This document shows positions 23,464 to 36,600 of a stretch of 64,000 nucleotides of DNA, in pieces. The position numbers were made by a program, and so were the translations under genes. Source of the stretch: Plectrocnemia conspersa (Eukaryota > Arthropoda > Insecta > Trichoptera > Polycentropodidae). The notes beneath the pieces are model-generated. The model did no database searches, was not told the DNA's origin, and worked only from the letters and a program-made list of their open reading frames with translations. Position 1 is the stretch's first letter, and each line of letters starts with the position of its first letter. The DNA is taken from contig VTFK01000043.1 of NCBI GenBank assembly GCA_009617715.1, forward strand, positions 620,001 through 684,000, read 5' to 3'.

Positions 23464-26400
23464 TTTAAATGTTGTAGTTAAAGAAACAGCAATATGTTAC
23501 AAATAGCGATGTTAAACGTGAAATCTTATCAACAGGTCAGAGTATACAAAACTATCAAAAGTAATGACAGCTCAAAAATGTTGCCAGGATGAAAAATATA
23601 TTTGTTCATTTTTACAAATAGTTTCATTGTTAAATAATAAAATTAGTGTAATTTACAAATAACAAAAATAAACTAATTAACAAGTAACAACAATAATAGA
23701 ATTTATTCCTTGATTAATTAAAAATATTTTCACATTACTTATACCGTCGCCAAGAGATGGCAATAGTACCATAAGCACATAAAAATTAAATATAATACAT
23801 TTAAATTAATAATAAAATGCAAATACCATTTATTTAAATTTCTTATGTTTTTTTTCATTTAAAAAGATTAATAAATTAATCCTAAAAAAGCATTTTGCTT
23901 TTATTACTTTATTAATATAATTTCAGTCAAGTCTTGAACCACTTTTTAAGTAGAATAACTAATTTGACAAAACATACTTTAAAACTTTAATAATCTTAAA
24001 CTTTATACTATAACTTGTTCGCACGGTTAGAATTAAACAGCTGCTCCCACTTTATTTTAAACGTGAAACTTTCTTCAAAACAGAAAACAACATTTTTTTA
24101 GAATATATTTAAATATAATTATTTGGCGACATACAAAATGTCAATAAATAAAACGTTTGAAGTCTTGACGAAGATTAGTTATCGAATTAAAATCACAATA
24201 AATCAAAATGTATTTCAAAGGCTTTGCAGTAGAACTTTAGTTCCGTTTTTTAACTTGCCGACGTGCGTGACGATCGGAGATTCGGGCTGTAAGGGACCAT
24301 ACAGATAGGTCTTGTTTGTGGCAGATTTTATGTTTGAAACTTGCGTTAAAATCTATGACCAAAAATAATCATTCATCAATAAAAATAAATTAGACAAAGC
24401 CCTCGTTACGACTATAACTAAAAGGTTTCCATTAAATAACACGCAAGAATTCTCTGGTTCATTAAATGAATATTTATTTTTATGAAACGGTCACGGGATA
24501 CAATATATCAATTGGCTGGATGATCACTGCATGATACTTAAGCCTAAACTCCAATGAGGAGAAGGCAGTTACTGGGCAGACTCCGGCAGATACTCGAAGA
24601 GACTAGCAGATATCTGTCCGTCCGGACAACATACTGTTATGGACGCTTGCACCAAAGAGGTATCTACCACACCATACGAGCACCGCAACAAAGAGCAGCA
24701 TAGATCACTAATATAGAAATACTATTAGTCAGGACAAGTCATTTAAATTAGTTGTACACGGCTCGTTCAAAATGTAAGAGAAGGACGTTAATATTCTTCT
24801 CTTACCAGATCATATATAAACCGTGATACTGCCATAAAACTTCTCTACTACTTCGCAACCAACATACAATAAATTAGAGTTAAATTTAAACTCAGAAAGC
24901 TGAACTTTTGCTGAATCATCAAAGCTTTAGAGTCAAAAGCAGACACTTCTGTTTCGATTATCCAATCTGGAATAGCCACGCAGTCATCTTGAATATCCAA
25001 GAACTGAACTCGATATTCAATATAATTGAAGATTACTTAGACGCAATACCATGACAACTAACTATATTTTGTATCTATATTATAATATTAATTTAGAGCA
25101 TGTATTTTTTAGTATTTTTAATAACAAATATATTATTTTTTTATTTAATAATATGATTCCATGTCGCGTAAAATATACAACAATATTAATTTTATTGATT
25201 ATTCGCGATACATGAAAAATAAAATGTAAAGTCGTTATTTTGGCAACCCCGTCTAATAAATAATTTGATCCCTCGTTATATCGTAAAGATACGTCGAAAA
25301 ATTGTTTTTTATTGCGTTATCATCCATACATAAAAATCGTGAAGGTGCACTGCAACGAACCTATTTTATTTTAGTTTTAATAAAAATAATATATAAAAAA
25401 CATTTTTAAGGCAATAAAGAGCAAAATAAATACTTTTATTACGTAATTCAAAAAAATGTATAAAAAATCTATTACCATTGCAGTGGTCTGCATGAAATTT
25501 AATACTAAACAAATTGGGGCTTCTCACTGTAGATTTAATCATAAAAAATATATTTAATTATATTAAGATTTTTTTTATCAGAGCTTTAATGTCAATGTAT
25601 CAATTACCGGAACATACCATTGTCTAATTGCACAAAACCTATGTATGTGTAAAAATAGCTAACTTTTAAATTCAAGAACATATATTTTTTTGGCAGATAA
25701 GCACATTAATTTATGTTTACTTTATGGGTTAACATTTTATCTAATATACATATGTATTATAGATGTGCAGATTTTAATGCTATTTCAATATTAAAATATA
25801 TAAACCTGTTCTGAATCTTTGCTGTGAGAATCCCCTGTTTGGACGGGGCACCTGGCCATCTCATCATGAGATAACCCCGAGACCACAGGTAAGTTCTTCA
25901 TTATTATAAGCCGCATGCCGACCCAATAATCAGACCCTTCAACGCTGTTTTCATATAATATATTACCGTATTTGCTTAGCCGCTAAAGGTCGTCGATTTT
26001 TATTTTTACCCCCGAACCCGACTTAATAGCTATGTAATGCTGGTTACACGCATAATCGATTATGTTTGTGTGTTGTATTTCAATAATATTGTTTTATTAT
26101 TCACTAATGTTTCCAATGTATAAACAGAAATGGTTAATCATAAATATACAAGAATTGGTTTTGAGATAAAATACCATCAAAGCAGATCATTATATGCTTA
26201 TTTATTCAATATTGTAATATTATGCGTAGATAAAAATTATATTTATTTATTAATAAGTAAATCTAAATATATTATGTATTTGCTGTTTGATAGCTACTGT
26301 TCTATTCGGAAACAGGAAACTGATTGTCCAGAGACCAAGTGCTTGATACACACTACGGTCCGCTCACGCGTTTTCATGTGATAGCAAAGCTTCGCGGATC

Positions 26401-26510
26401 GTTAAATATAATGTAATTTAAACTTGTAAAAATATTATGCGAGCGTAATAAAGATATAAACTTTTATAAAAAAAATGGCAATATATACATTTATAAATAT
26501 TTTGTAGTAG
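23464..26510. other. Upstream region of HSD17B8 and intergenic DNA
   Basis: Presumed promoter and 5' UTR of HSD17B8 lie just right of 23463, without a clear TATA box or initiator that I could fix. The region 24480-25030 is less AT-rich and may be transposon-derived, but I recognised no domain. No other gene is supported. Confidence 0.4.
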
Positions 26511-26760
26511 ATATACCAAATTTCTTGTAACGATTGTGGCAAAATTTACATTAGTCAGACAAACCGCAGGATTTCACAAAGAATGATAGAACATAGAAAC
26601 GCGATAAAATGCTTTGATGAAAAATCAACTTTAGCAAACCTCACTTTCAATGAAAATCTTCATATAAACTTAAATACGACTAAAATTTTAGGCAAAATTA
26701 AAAACTCAATTGTAAAGAGGAACAATTGAAATCGAAATTCGGATACTTGGTTACCGGTAA
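26511..26760 (+). pseudogene. Penelope-like element, GIY-YIG endonuclease fragment
   Basis: The frame 26511-26729 reads IYQISCNDCGKIYISQTNRR, then ISQRMIEHRNAIK and a trailing segment before TGA. The pattern (Cys pair, KIYI, Q/ETxRR, EHR or EHK) is that of the GIY-YIG nuclease at the C-terminus of Penelope-like retroelements, which nick target DNA for insertion. The YIG triplet is YIS here. A frameshift near 26720 is suggested because the next frame continues with EIEIR. The reverse transcriptase part is not found upstream, so this is a truncated, dead copy. Confidence 0.75.
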
Positions 26761-27127
26761 CTAAGCTAAATTATATTTTAACAAAATTCATACAAACAAA
26801 CCAATTCGAAAATAAATTCACTTGTTGTTTCCTTAGTTACAAACAAACAAAATATCGAATAAAGAACAACGCAGCTCAACTGTCTGCGGCGTCTGAGATA
26901 AGGCCAAAATTAGGCCCAAGATGATTACCCCAACATCGGTGGTCGAAACGTTGGCAAACGAGATGCGAGTAAAAAAAGGCGTGATATGAAATCCCTCATA
27001 TCTCAAAAAGTTAAAGGCCCCCTTACACAATCCGGAAATCCTCTGATGAAAAACTGTGCAGTCCTGACCTTCGGGAATATCTGAATTACCCATCCGCCAC
27101 AGACGCTCCGGAATAAGCTGGTAGGAC

Positions 27128-27600
27128 ATGGACGCAACGGACGATAGTTTTGCTCTTATCGGTTTTGTATTGGCAAGACAGTGCATTCTTAATAAAAATC
27201 GCAAGAAAAAGCGGGTCAGAAAAATATGGTCTAAAGAGTGACTCCAGAAAATGAGACAGTTTTCCCAAATAAACTTGCTTTCAAGTGTTGTGCATAGAGA
27301 TTGGCACAATTACTTGCGGATGGATGAAGCAACTTATTTAAACCTGCTAGCACTAGTTGCACCACTCTTTCATAAAAATGGTTATTTTTATGAAAGAGTG
27401 GTGCAACATACTTTCATAAAAATGGCTATTTCTCCTCACGTGAGGCTTACGGCGAAGATTTCTGGCAACTGGCAGATCAAGCTACGAAGATCTCAAGTTT
27501 ACAACTGTGATATCACCACAGCTCCTCGGCTGCATCATTCCCGGCACGTGTAAAGCTATTTACAAAGTACTTCATAAAGATCGTCTAAAGGTAAGAAAAA
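27128..27600 (+). pseudogene. PIF/Harbinger transposase, N-terminal part, degraded
   Basis: An ATG at 27128 opens a frame with MDATDDSFALIGFVLARQC and a basic KNRKKKRVRK stretch. A TGA at 27239-27241 stands where this family usually has Trp. The same frame resumes with QFSQINLL, DWHNYLRMDEATYLNLLALV and ISPHVRLTA, the typical Harbinger N-terminus. After about 27465 the signal moves to another frame (FLATG, YEDLKFTTVISPQLLG, TCKAIYKVLHKDRLK), ending at AAAG before GTAAG. The catalytic DDE part is absent, so the element lost its middle. A perfect inverted repeat interrupts the frame at 27356-27407. Confidence 0.85.
27356..27407. repeat. Perfect 24-bp inverted repeat inside the Harbinger transposase
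   Basis: Bases 27356-27379 are the exact reverse complement of 27384-27407, with loop GGTT. CTTTCATAAAAATGG then recurs in direct orientation at about 27411, so the segment is present in direct, inverted and direct order. The family protein has no matching residues, so this is a local inverted duplication. Confidence 0.93.
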
Positions 27601-27640
27601 AATATTATTTGAATACAAAACTTTATTAAAATATTATTAT

Positions 27641-27889
27641 TTAACGTACATTCATTCTCCTCAAACTGCGAGAAATAATTAGCCACCGAATGTGGTAGTT
27701 GTTCTTGCTGCGGTACATTGCTAAGTTTCTCCCAAAAATGTCAAAGCAATCGTCTGCGACACGGGGTGTTTTAAAATGCTCTTTATTGGTCAACGGTTGT
27801 TCTTGTGTTTCCTGAAGACGTTTTTGATTTAGTGGACGCCTTTGGTGTTTTAGCAGTTGCTTCTTGTACATTTTCGACCAAAGTTGCAA
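27641..27889 (-). pseudogene. Harbinger accessory (Myb/MADF-like) protein, C-terminal part, frameshifted
   Basis: On the - strand the first frame gives VADDCFDIFGRNLA. From about 27717 a different frame continues with VPQQEQLPHSVANYFSQFEE. Together they resemble the C-terminus of the small DNA-binding partner encoded by PIF/Harbinger elements, which brings the transposase to the ends. It faces the transposase, as in many elements of this superfamily. The single shift and missing N-terminal domain make it non-functional. Confidence 0.6.
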
Positions 27890-27960
27890 CTGATTAGCTT
27901 TTCAGCTTCATTGTTAGCACTGTTGTCTTTGAACACGTCCTCTTCGCCATTTTGCCGAGA

Positions 27961-29945
27961 TAAAATTATTTTTATTCAAATTTATCAAAGTGAATAATTT
28001 GTTTAGATAAAAAGCAAATCAAGTTAATTAATTTGGAAATAATATATCTGTTCGAAGGAACTTCCTTATTATATAATTCAACATTTGCCTTAAATTGAGT
28101 ACACGATCGTCTGGATGTAAAAATAATATTCATTTTGTGGTAGAACCTAAACTTATTAATTTTTAAAATTTAAGACATGACAAACTTTATCAAAATCATT
28201 GTAGATGACATCTACTTGACTGCCTATACCGAGAGTTTTCGTCACAAAGTAGGAAAAACAGCAGATTCGTTGTTACTGAATTTGATACACACAAACCATG
28301 ATGTCGATCAATCAAGTATGGTTTGAAGCATAATTATGTAGTATGATTTGTAATACTTTGGCTGATGCTGATAAATCGACACCGGCCTATAATTTTCTGC
28401 CATAGATTTGTTTCTCTTTTTATGTACGGGAGTATTTTAGGGTTACATAATGTGTTAAAATACACAATCAATCCTAAATGGATATACAAGTTATTTAAAC
28501 CAATATTTTCTGACCTTCTTAGAAATTTCGCGAATTTTTTCATGCACATCTCTTGCATTCGAGCCTTTTTTAATTCTTGTTAATTGATTCTCCCGAAGGC
28601 TTCCCACAGTCGAGTCGAAAAGAAACGAAGCCCCGCGGGTCCCGCGATCCCAAAACAAACAAAAGACGATAAATCATCTCAGTCCTAAAGCGGCCCTCCA
28701 TGTTCCTGTCCTGTTCTTTTTTTTGCTCTTACTACATATCGGCCGCCGGTGAAGACCTCTCATCTCGGCATCTTGTTTGTTTTATGCTCTCCTCCGCTCT
28801 CGTCTGATTACAAAAAGAGCACGGTGGAACAAAATTGAATATTTAGAGACGCAAGTCATATTATTCCGAGATGGGGAGAGGGAATTCCGCCTGGCGAGGG
28901 TCCGACATGTTGTCTGTGTGTTTTTGATTCTCATGCCGTTAAAAATTGATAGGTAATTAATATTCGGACGGTAATGCCTTGTATAAACTCGGCTTAATGA
29001 TTGTGTTTTTTTTTCTTATTGATATTCGTGATTCTGAAATATGCGGTCGAACATAGTTTGACTTTTAACACTGGAACATTGACGCAGAAATTAAAACGTC
29101 AACATTTAATGTCTGATTAAAATACAAGATACGATTTTTCTCGATATTATTTTAATTGCTCCCTTTTTTTCTTATCGAGGAAGCAAATATGTATTGTAAC
29201 TGAAAAATAATATCGTATCTCTCTACTGCGAGTTGCTGTATATGATTATTTGCTACCAGGAAACAGTTTTTTTTTTAAATAAGATGGGCAAATCAATTAA
29301 GTAGCAATCAAGTAGCTTCATTACAATTTTGCTATATTTAAGTAACTATAACTTGTATATAATCACATATTTTTCGAAAATTAGCTCGAATTTCAAGAGT
29401 GAGGTTTGAGCCATATGTTTTCTTGGCACCGGAATGTACTTCAACTATCAGTTGCGGTGTCGTCGTGGCTTTGGTCGCTTCTTGTCTTCCAAAAATATAT
29501 CAGCTCACATGGAAAATCCGATGACTGTAATGAACGATTTTTCGCATCTACCTTTAAGCTTCAAACTTAACGTGAATTGGAGAAAAATCTTTTAATAGCT
29601 ATAAGCTTAGAACCACAAACAATGCTCTTAAGCCCCAATCCAATAATTATCAACAATAATAATACCGTTTAAGATAAAGGTAATGACATAAGTGGCCCAG
29701 CTTAGCTATTGACTCAACCCTAATTTTGATTAAGTGGTATTTTAATTTGCCTCCGTTCAAATTAACGTAATTTTTCACAAACAATAATCAAATTTCTATC
29801 AAGTTGATCAGCACCTCCAAAATTATTTGAAATTATATTACATAGATATAATTTTAATCATTGCAGGTGTATGATTCTCAAACAGCAACATGGTTAATCC
29901 ACTGTCATTAATCTAATGTTGTTTTTCTAACTTTTTTTCGAGATC
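27961..29945. other. Noncoding stretch with a GC-richer block
   Basis: No gene is seen. 28590-28930 is clearly richer in G+C and more complex than its surroundings (CCCGCGGGTCCCGCG, CGGCCGCCGG). It lacks a supported ORF, and may be regulatory DNA or an old transposon piece. Confidence 0.4.
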
Positions 29946-30625
29946 ATTGTGGTAGACTTTTGACGATTGTAAAAACGTTTGATAAAATCAATCAGGATTT
30001 ACTTGCGAAACAATCATCTAATTTCGGGTTTTCTAAAGATCTTGTGAATCTATTCTCAATACTTGACCGTCTAGTATTAAAACCGCTTTTCAGAACGATA
30101 CAATACCTCGACTGGAGTACCGCATTGATCCAACTTAGGTTCATTGCTGTTTATATTGCTCATTAATGACATAGAAACAGCAATGAATCACTCTATTTTT
30201 TATTATATGCGGACAGATTGAACATGTTCAAGAGACTTGATTTCTGATTTCCTCGACCTGCAGAAGATTATTTATGGAAGTGGGTTTTCAATAACCGATT
30301 GCCTTTAAGTGTCATACAGTAATATTTTCAAGGTCCTCTAAAATACTTTATATATATATTATAAGCAAGCCTTTCTTTATTAATGATCTTGGTATGACTT
30401 TTGGAAAGTACTGGAAATTCTGACTGCACATTACAGAACTCACAACAGTTGGATAAAGATGCTCCATTTTATCTTGAGAAATGCGCGCTACTTCAAAAAT
30501 ACTTCAGTATTGTGCACTCTTTATGATGCCCTAGTCTGCAATATATGGATTAAAATCTGAATTCAATATATGGGTTTCAGACGTAATGATTCGATGCAAT
30601 GAATTGCGGCTTAAAAAAAGTACAT
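29946..30625 (+). pseudogene. Non-LTR retrotransposon reverse transcriptase, decayed
   Basis: Segments in alternating frames match a LINE reverse transcriptase: KTFDKINQDLLAK, SNFGFSKDLVNLFS, then GSLLFILLINDIETAMNHS and LLYADRLNMFKRLD. The last carries YADR in place of the catalytic YADD. Further on is NDLGMTFGKY, the conserved motif after the palm. Many frameshifts and stops are present. The clade is probably Jockey or a relative. No endonuclease or poly-A end was identified. Confidence 0.75.
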
Positions 30626-33600
30626 GGGGTGTTCACTGTTCTGACCAACGCTTGCTCGTTATCTCTCTAACCTATCTAACGCTATTTTTTATTGGCTCAA
30701 CGATTAGGTTGTTTGTCAAATCTTGCTCGTTGACGATATAACTATCTCATGTTGGAGAGTTCTCATACGCACTATTTAAAGCATATAAGCTTTAACTAAA
30801 ACTCATAGTTAGTGCATACTTTGTCATTGTATATTTTATAGAAATTTAACACTTTAACTGTAACATGTATATATATATAGAATAGCTATTGTAAAATAAT
30901 ATTTTAAAAATATTTACCTATGTTTTGTTACCCGGAACAAGTTTTTAAGAAATGAATCAATTAGTCTATTTCTAATTAAAGTAGTAAATATTTCTGTCGT
31001 TATAAATACTTACTTGCTTTCCGTTGATGTTGACTTAAATTTAATAAAATATTTATTTAAAATATTATCCAGTTGGTTGCAAGATCTTGGATTCATTTCA
31101 TTTAAAATAAATATTCTGATTATTTATTAGTTGTTTGTTTAATTCTTCTTTGATTGCGAATATTGTATTAATATAAATCGTCATCGGTATTCGATTTTAA
31201 ACTATCTAAATTAGACAAAAGGTCGTTCTAATAAATTCCCATTATCAAAATATATTTGGGAATTTATAAAAAATATATTCAACTTTCGGTTTTTGAGGTC
31301 AAAGATTTTGCATCTATAATATAATATATGCCGGAATATCTGGTAATAGTTTATTTAATAAAAATTGGAGAATCTTCGCAGGCGTATCGAGTTGTATTTT
31401 TGTCGGCTGTGGTTTCGTGGAACATCTGGTATCTGTGGTGATTTATTTACATGATGATGCTCGACGATCCACTGATGTGTTTGTTTTCCATGCTCTGCTA
31501 TGATGCTATGACTCCGTGGTGTCTCTCTTAGTGCGTCACTCACCACGTCTCCTCTTTGTCCCAAAATGTCACATTTTTTATAATGCTTTTTTAAGCTTTA
31601 AAAAGAAAGGTTTAGATGGCTACTCAGGCGATTGGTAACCAGAGGGTAGAATAACAATAATATTATGCGCATGATAGAATGTGTTGTCTTACACGCATTG
31701 TTTTCAATTAAGTAGTAGATTTTCCAACGGTAATTATTATAGTATAACGTATAATGACAGATGTGCTATTAGGTAATCTGTAAAATATTTTGAAGACGAG
31801 ATATTTTTTTCTATTGTTATGAAAATACTGTGGGGTACTTTTTCGAGACATGTTTATATTTGTTCGAAATGGTAGTTAAATGACCTTTAAATTATAATAA
31901 ATCATGCAGATGGTTAAAACTCCCGACAAAACCATTTAGCTGCTTATATCTTCTTTCTTCATATTTTGATTTCAGCGCCGCAAATATTTTTAGTGGCTGT
32001 GTTAATTTCAGATTTTTTTCAGTATGAATTTAAAAAGTCTCGAGTCCAGGACACGAAACAGCACAAGAGCCAGGAATTCGCGAATCTCTAGTTAGTATCC
32101 ATTACAATGTGATTTTTGATTTCAGTTCTTCATATATAACATATTACAAATATCTACATATATTCTCCTAATTAAGATATATAATTAGCATGATATATTC
32201 ATAATTAGCTTTTTTTTAATTTAAATTGCTTTTAAAAATTTAAATTTAATTATAATTAGCTAATTAAATTAAATATGATAGCTCATAAACAAATTTAATA
32301 GTAATCAATACATGATATTTAATTAAGTTTGACTGTGTCATTTGATTGTATTAGTTAATATGTCCTTATTATTTTTTTATAATAATAAATCGAAATTATT
32401 TTTTAACGAAATAATAAGATAAGCAATGTAAAAAAATGCTTCTTGTAAACAGTGATAAATTGCCAATTAAAACAGTCTATAGATAAAGAGCAATTTGCAG
32501 AAAAGCCGACCACAATCGTTAAGTTTATAATATGGTTAATTAACGTCAATTACTTTTTTTTTTATACGTACGTATACAGAGAGTGGTGTGAGATTATACA
32601 TCTATAAATAATTTAATTATTACGAGCCGTTTAACTAATTGCAGTTGCGGTTCTCAATTAAAAAAATGTATTACACGTTAGTTAATAATCGATCAGAAAA
32701 TCGCAGATGTTGGTAATATGACAAGATATGATGGACATTTCCGTCTCTACGGCTCGAATACTTCTTCCGACGTCTTCTCATATGGTTATACCAATCAAAG
32801 TGAGCATTCAAGAATAGTAAATAATTTAATAATGATTTTAAAAAAATTATATTAACACTTACTCTTATAATTTATAAAGCCATACATAATAATTTCTCCT
32901 AATGTAATGGGACATAAATTTTTTAGGAACCGTTTGTTCTTTGTGGCCTTGTGAAGTATGTTTATTGTGGTCCTTCGTATTATTTTTTATTTATTTTATT
33001 TCATTAAAATCCAGAAATCCCGATTATTACCAAGTATTAAAAAGTGTTTCTTTTCAAATTCAATTACTTTTTGTGACTATCGTTTGTCATAACAAGTATG
33101 AAGTTATAATTTACATCGAGAAAATAAGTGACGCAGCGTCATTGTTTGCGGAAGCTATAACCGGAAGTTGTAGACTAAAGAGCAATATTAAAAATAAGCG
33201 CCGGCGCACCAAAATGGCGCCGACCGGCGCTAAACCGAAAGCGACCGGTTGACAAAAATATTTTAGCTTCTAATCCATTGCCTGCGTTTATAGCCGCCTC
33301 TGCTGGCTATTATTATTATTATTCACCTCCTTCAACTTTAATAATATATGAATACACTATAAATAACTAATAAATATTTTTTGTTGGCATTTTTATTAAC
33401 CTATCAAGCGCCGACGGCGGGTTTGACGGCCTTGGGTTAGATAAAAAATAATGGCCGTTGCAAAAGCGCATATGCAAACTCATACATATTGATCGCGCAA
33501 TCCGGTCGCGAGCATTAATATTTTAAACTTTTTTTGTTATTGTAATGTTAGCTTTTCTCTCTCTTCGTCAGATTAATAGGCGTAATTTCTGATATTTTAT

Positions 33601-36600
33601 GTTCTTAGTTACGCTCGTTGAGTCTATAAAAAAACATACTCTGGCGCCGTTTAATTGTTTGCAATATTTTTCGGATTTTCGCATTTCACGCAAGAGATTC
33701 TGATGTTATTTATCAATGTTGTTTCGAGGATGTAATTAATGACTTGTGTGTTTTTTCAGCTTTATATAGCTCATGTAATATTTTCTGGTAAACTGAAATA
33801 TCCGGGTTCATTATTTTCATATATGTGTATGTTACAGAGGGTTTGTTATATGTTTGAATAATTCAGGGTTAACAAACTTTTGATTGAAAAAGTCAGTTGC
33901 AAATCTCCCCCCTCCCCTCTATGAATTCATAAAATCCTGGTTTAAAAAAATATTTATCTGTAAATTTTTCGATTTTTTTTATGTAGATGTAAATTTTAAA
34001 AACTTAAATAAATACATAGGATCGTTATTTTATTCTAGTGGTTTTAAATTATTTTGGCCGAGGGCCAAATAAAGGCAGTGGTATTAGATTTGAACTAGGC
34101 ATTTTAGCGATCGCGATCGCGAAATTACTGTAATGCTCATCATTATCTCTATAATATTTTTTTTTAAATATGTTGGTAGCTAGCAATACGTTTAAATATT
34201 ACTTTATGATTTAAAAACTATAATTTTATTTTCATTCCAAGAAACAGATATAATTTTAACAGGAATATAATGGGTAACCATTTACCATATTTTGCATGAG
34301 ATTGTGGAAATCCATAAAAAAAACTTAGGTTAGGTTTCCGTTGACATGTCCACGAGTTACTATGCTAGTATGTTATAAAAAAGCGGATAAAGACTTTACA
34401 GTATGCTTCAAAGATTTATTAGACGTCTAACAAGCTACCGTTGGCATGTTATATTTATTCATGCGTGAGTATGCGTGTGTGTGTGTGTGTGTGTGTGTTG
34501 CGTGCAGATAGTTAAACTACTGATCGCTAAACGCTTTTCAAAGACTAATTAATAATCGAATGGCACGGCAATAAAATTTTATGTCACCGAGAACTCAACG
34601 TGCCCCGTTATGCTAATGGAGAGCATAATCTAGACATCAGAGAGCTAATGGGGTAGCTAAGTTGAGTCTGGTATTCGTCGCTCTTTGCAAATGCAGATTT
34701 CTTCGATAAGAGTTTTATATTGACGTATTGAATGTTTTTTAGCTCTTTTTTGCCAATAAGAATGGCACGCGTTGTTTATTTGAGGCGAGCGATTAAACAT
34801 TTGCAAAACTGATACGTGTCGAGTCAATATTGAATGTGAGAATAATTTGTCAAATTCCAATAGTGTCAACATTGGAAAAACAAATATTTTTTAATGATTT
34901 ATATACAGTGGAATTTGGCTCAAAATAAAATATAGAATTTATTATGTTAGAGTTGCTTTTAAGATATAATAATTCCATGCATCATTTAAGAAGTATCCGT
35001 GATTGAGCCGTCATCTAAATCTTATGCATACATGAATAAAAATATCGATAAAATTCCATTCGAAATTTGACAGATCGTGACGGCGGCGCCGCGTCTTTCA
35101 TGCGCCGGTGTTGCCAGCGCTGAAATATACATTAGCGTACGCGCTAAAAATGTACCGATAATTGGCGTCGGTCCGCCCGTGCATATTTAATCGTTTCTCT
35201 TTTTATTTTCATAATTGGCGATGTACTCCGATCGGACTGCGTGACTGGCGGTCGAACGGTGACTATGAACACACGCGTGTCTGGCATTTTAATTCGCGCA
35301 GCCTTGAGAGACGTCTCTCGCATTTGTATTCATGTGGGGAAATTGGGGGAATCTTTCGGGAAAAACCGACGAAACAGTTTTTGGATTTAAAACAATGCGC
35401 CGGTGACCGCTTCAGTCGCTCTCTTTGGACATTCCATCGCGATAAATAAGATACAGTTAGCGAGTGAGCTTTCAAGTGGCACACGCACACATTGAAAAAC
35501 GGCACTCGATATATATTGACGTTTGTTAGTGGCCAGCGTGTGACATAAATATTAGTAATATTTTTAAGTGACATGGCAACACTGCTGCGACTTTCATGAA
35601 CGGTACGTCTTATGCATCAACTCAAGAACGGCTCAAAAATCGTTTTAAATGTTTGGCTGTACATATGACGATGGGCGTTTCGAAAGTCCTGTTCAATTTT
35701 ACGACTGCATTACGCCATATTCAGAATAAAGAACATTATACAAGCTTAGAAAGTAGGTCCTGCATGAGGCATCGAAAGCCAATCGTCAGTATTTATCAAT
35801 TAATATGTTATGAACAAGAACAATTATTGATCGTCTTATTCCAATGATAAAAAAATACTTATTACAACTATATATCATTTTTTTAATGGGTGCCGCACGA
35901 GTTATTTAAAGCCAATTGCCAGAAATACAGTAAATTATGTTATTTTTTAACTTTAGCTTAATCGTATTGTTACAGAAAATAATAGAACAAAATAAAATAA
36001 AAATTGACCAAATATTTTTTACTAATATGTAAAATACACTGTAATACATTATTGAAGCGATTAGAATATTAAGGGCGGACTCAAAATATGCTTAGGAATA
36101 ATTTAGGTATTTTAGAATAATTGCTGTTTAGAATAAAGTGGCTTATTTTCATTTATTTTTAAATTTTATATTTTTTTTATTCTAAATATAAATTATTATA
36201 TATAGGCTTCAGTGAAGGTACCGCTCATAGTTTGGGCAACGAAAGCTGCATAGTTATGTTTTGCTTGTAAGACGAGGAATGACGCCTCCTTGACCCTTCA
36301 CATTTCTAACTACCATGGCGTTATAAATAGTACTTTAATCAAAAGGGCATTGTCATATAGCTTTTTGTATCCCTAGGTCCGTCAATATACTAATCATGTA
36401 GATATACACCCGAGTAGCAGCTAGGTGATAGCGATAACAATTATTGTATTCAATGTCAATACGTTTATCAATAAGCCTTAAAGCTGGCATTATCGAAAGA
36501 TTAATTAGAAGAGATCACACCATCATAGAACAAAAACAACATACAATTAGTGGCATCGATGAGCTTCATAGAGAACAGGCAACATATATCAAAATTAAAT

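Larger units (their letters stand above)
27120..27960. mobile_element. PIF/Harbinger element remnant
   Basis: Convergent transposase and accessory fragments define a degraded element. I could not fix terminal repeats or a 3-bp target duplication, so the limits given are those of the coding remnants only. Confidence 0.6.

Noticed and set aside
26833..27309. 158-codon - strand frame
   Set aside because: It is antisense to the Harbinger transposase remnant, which has clear family motifs on the + strand.
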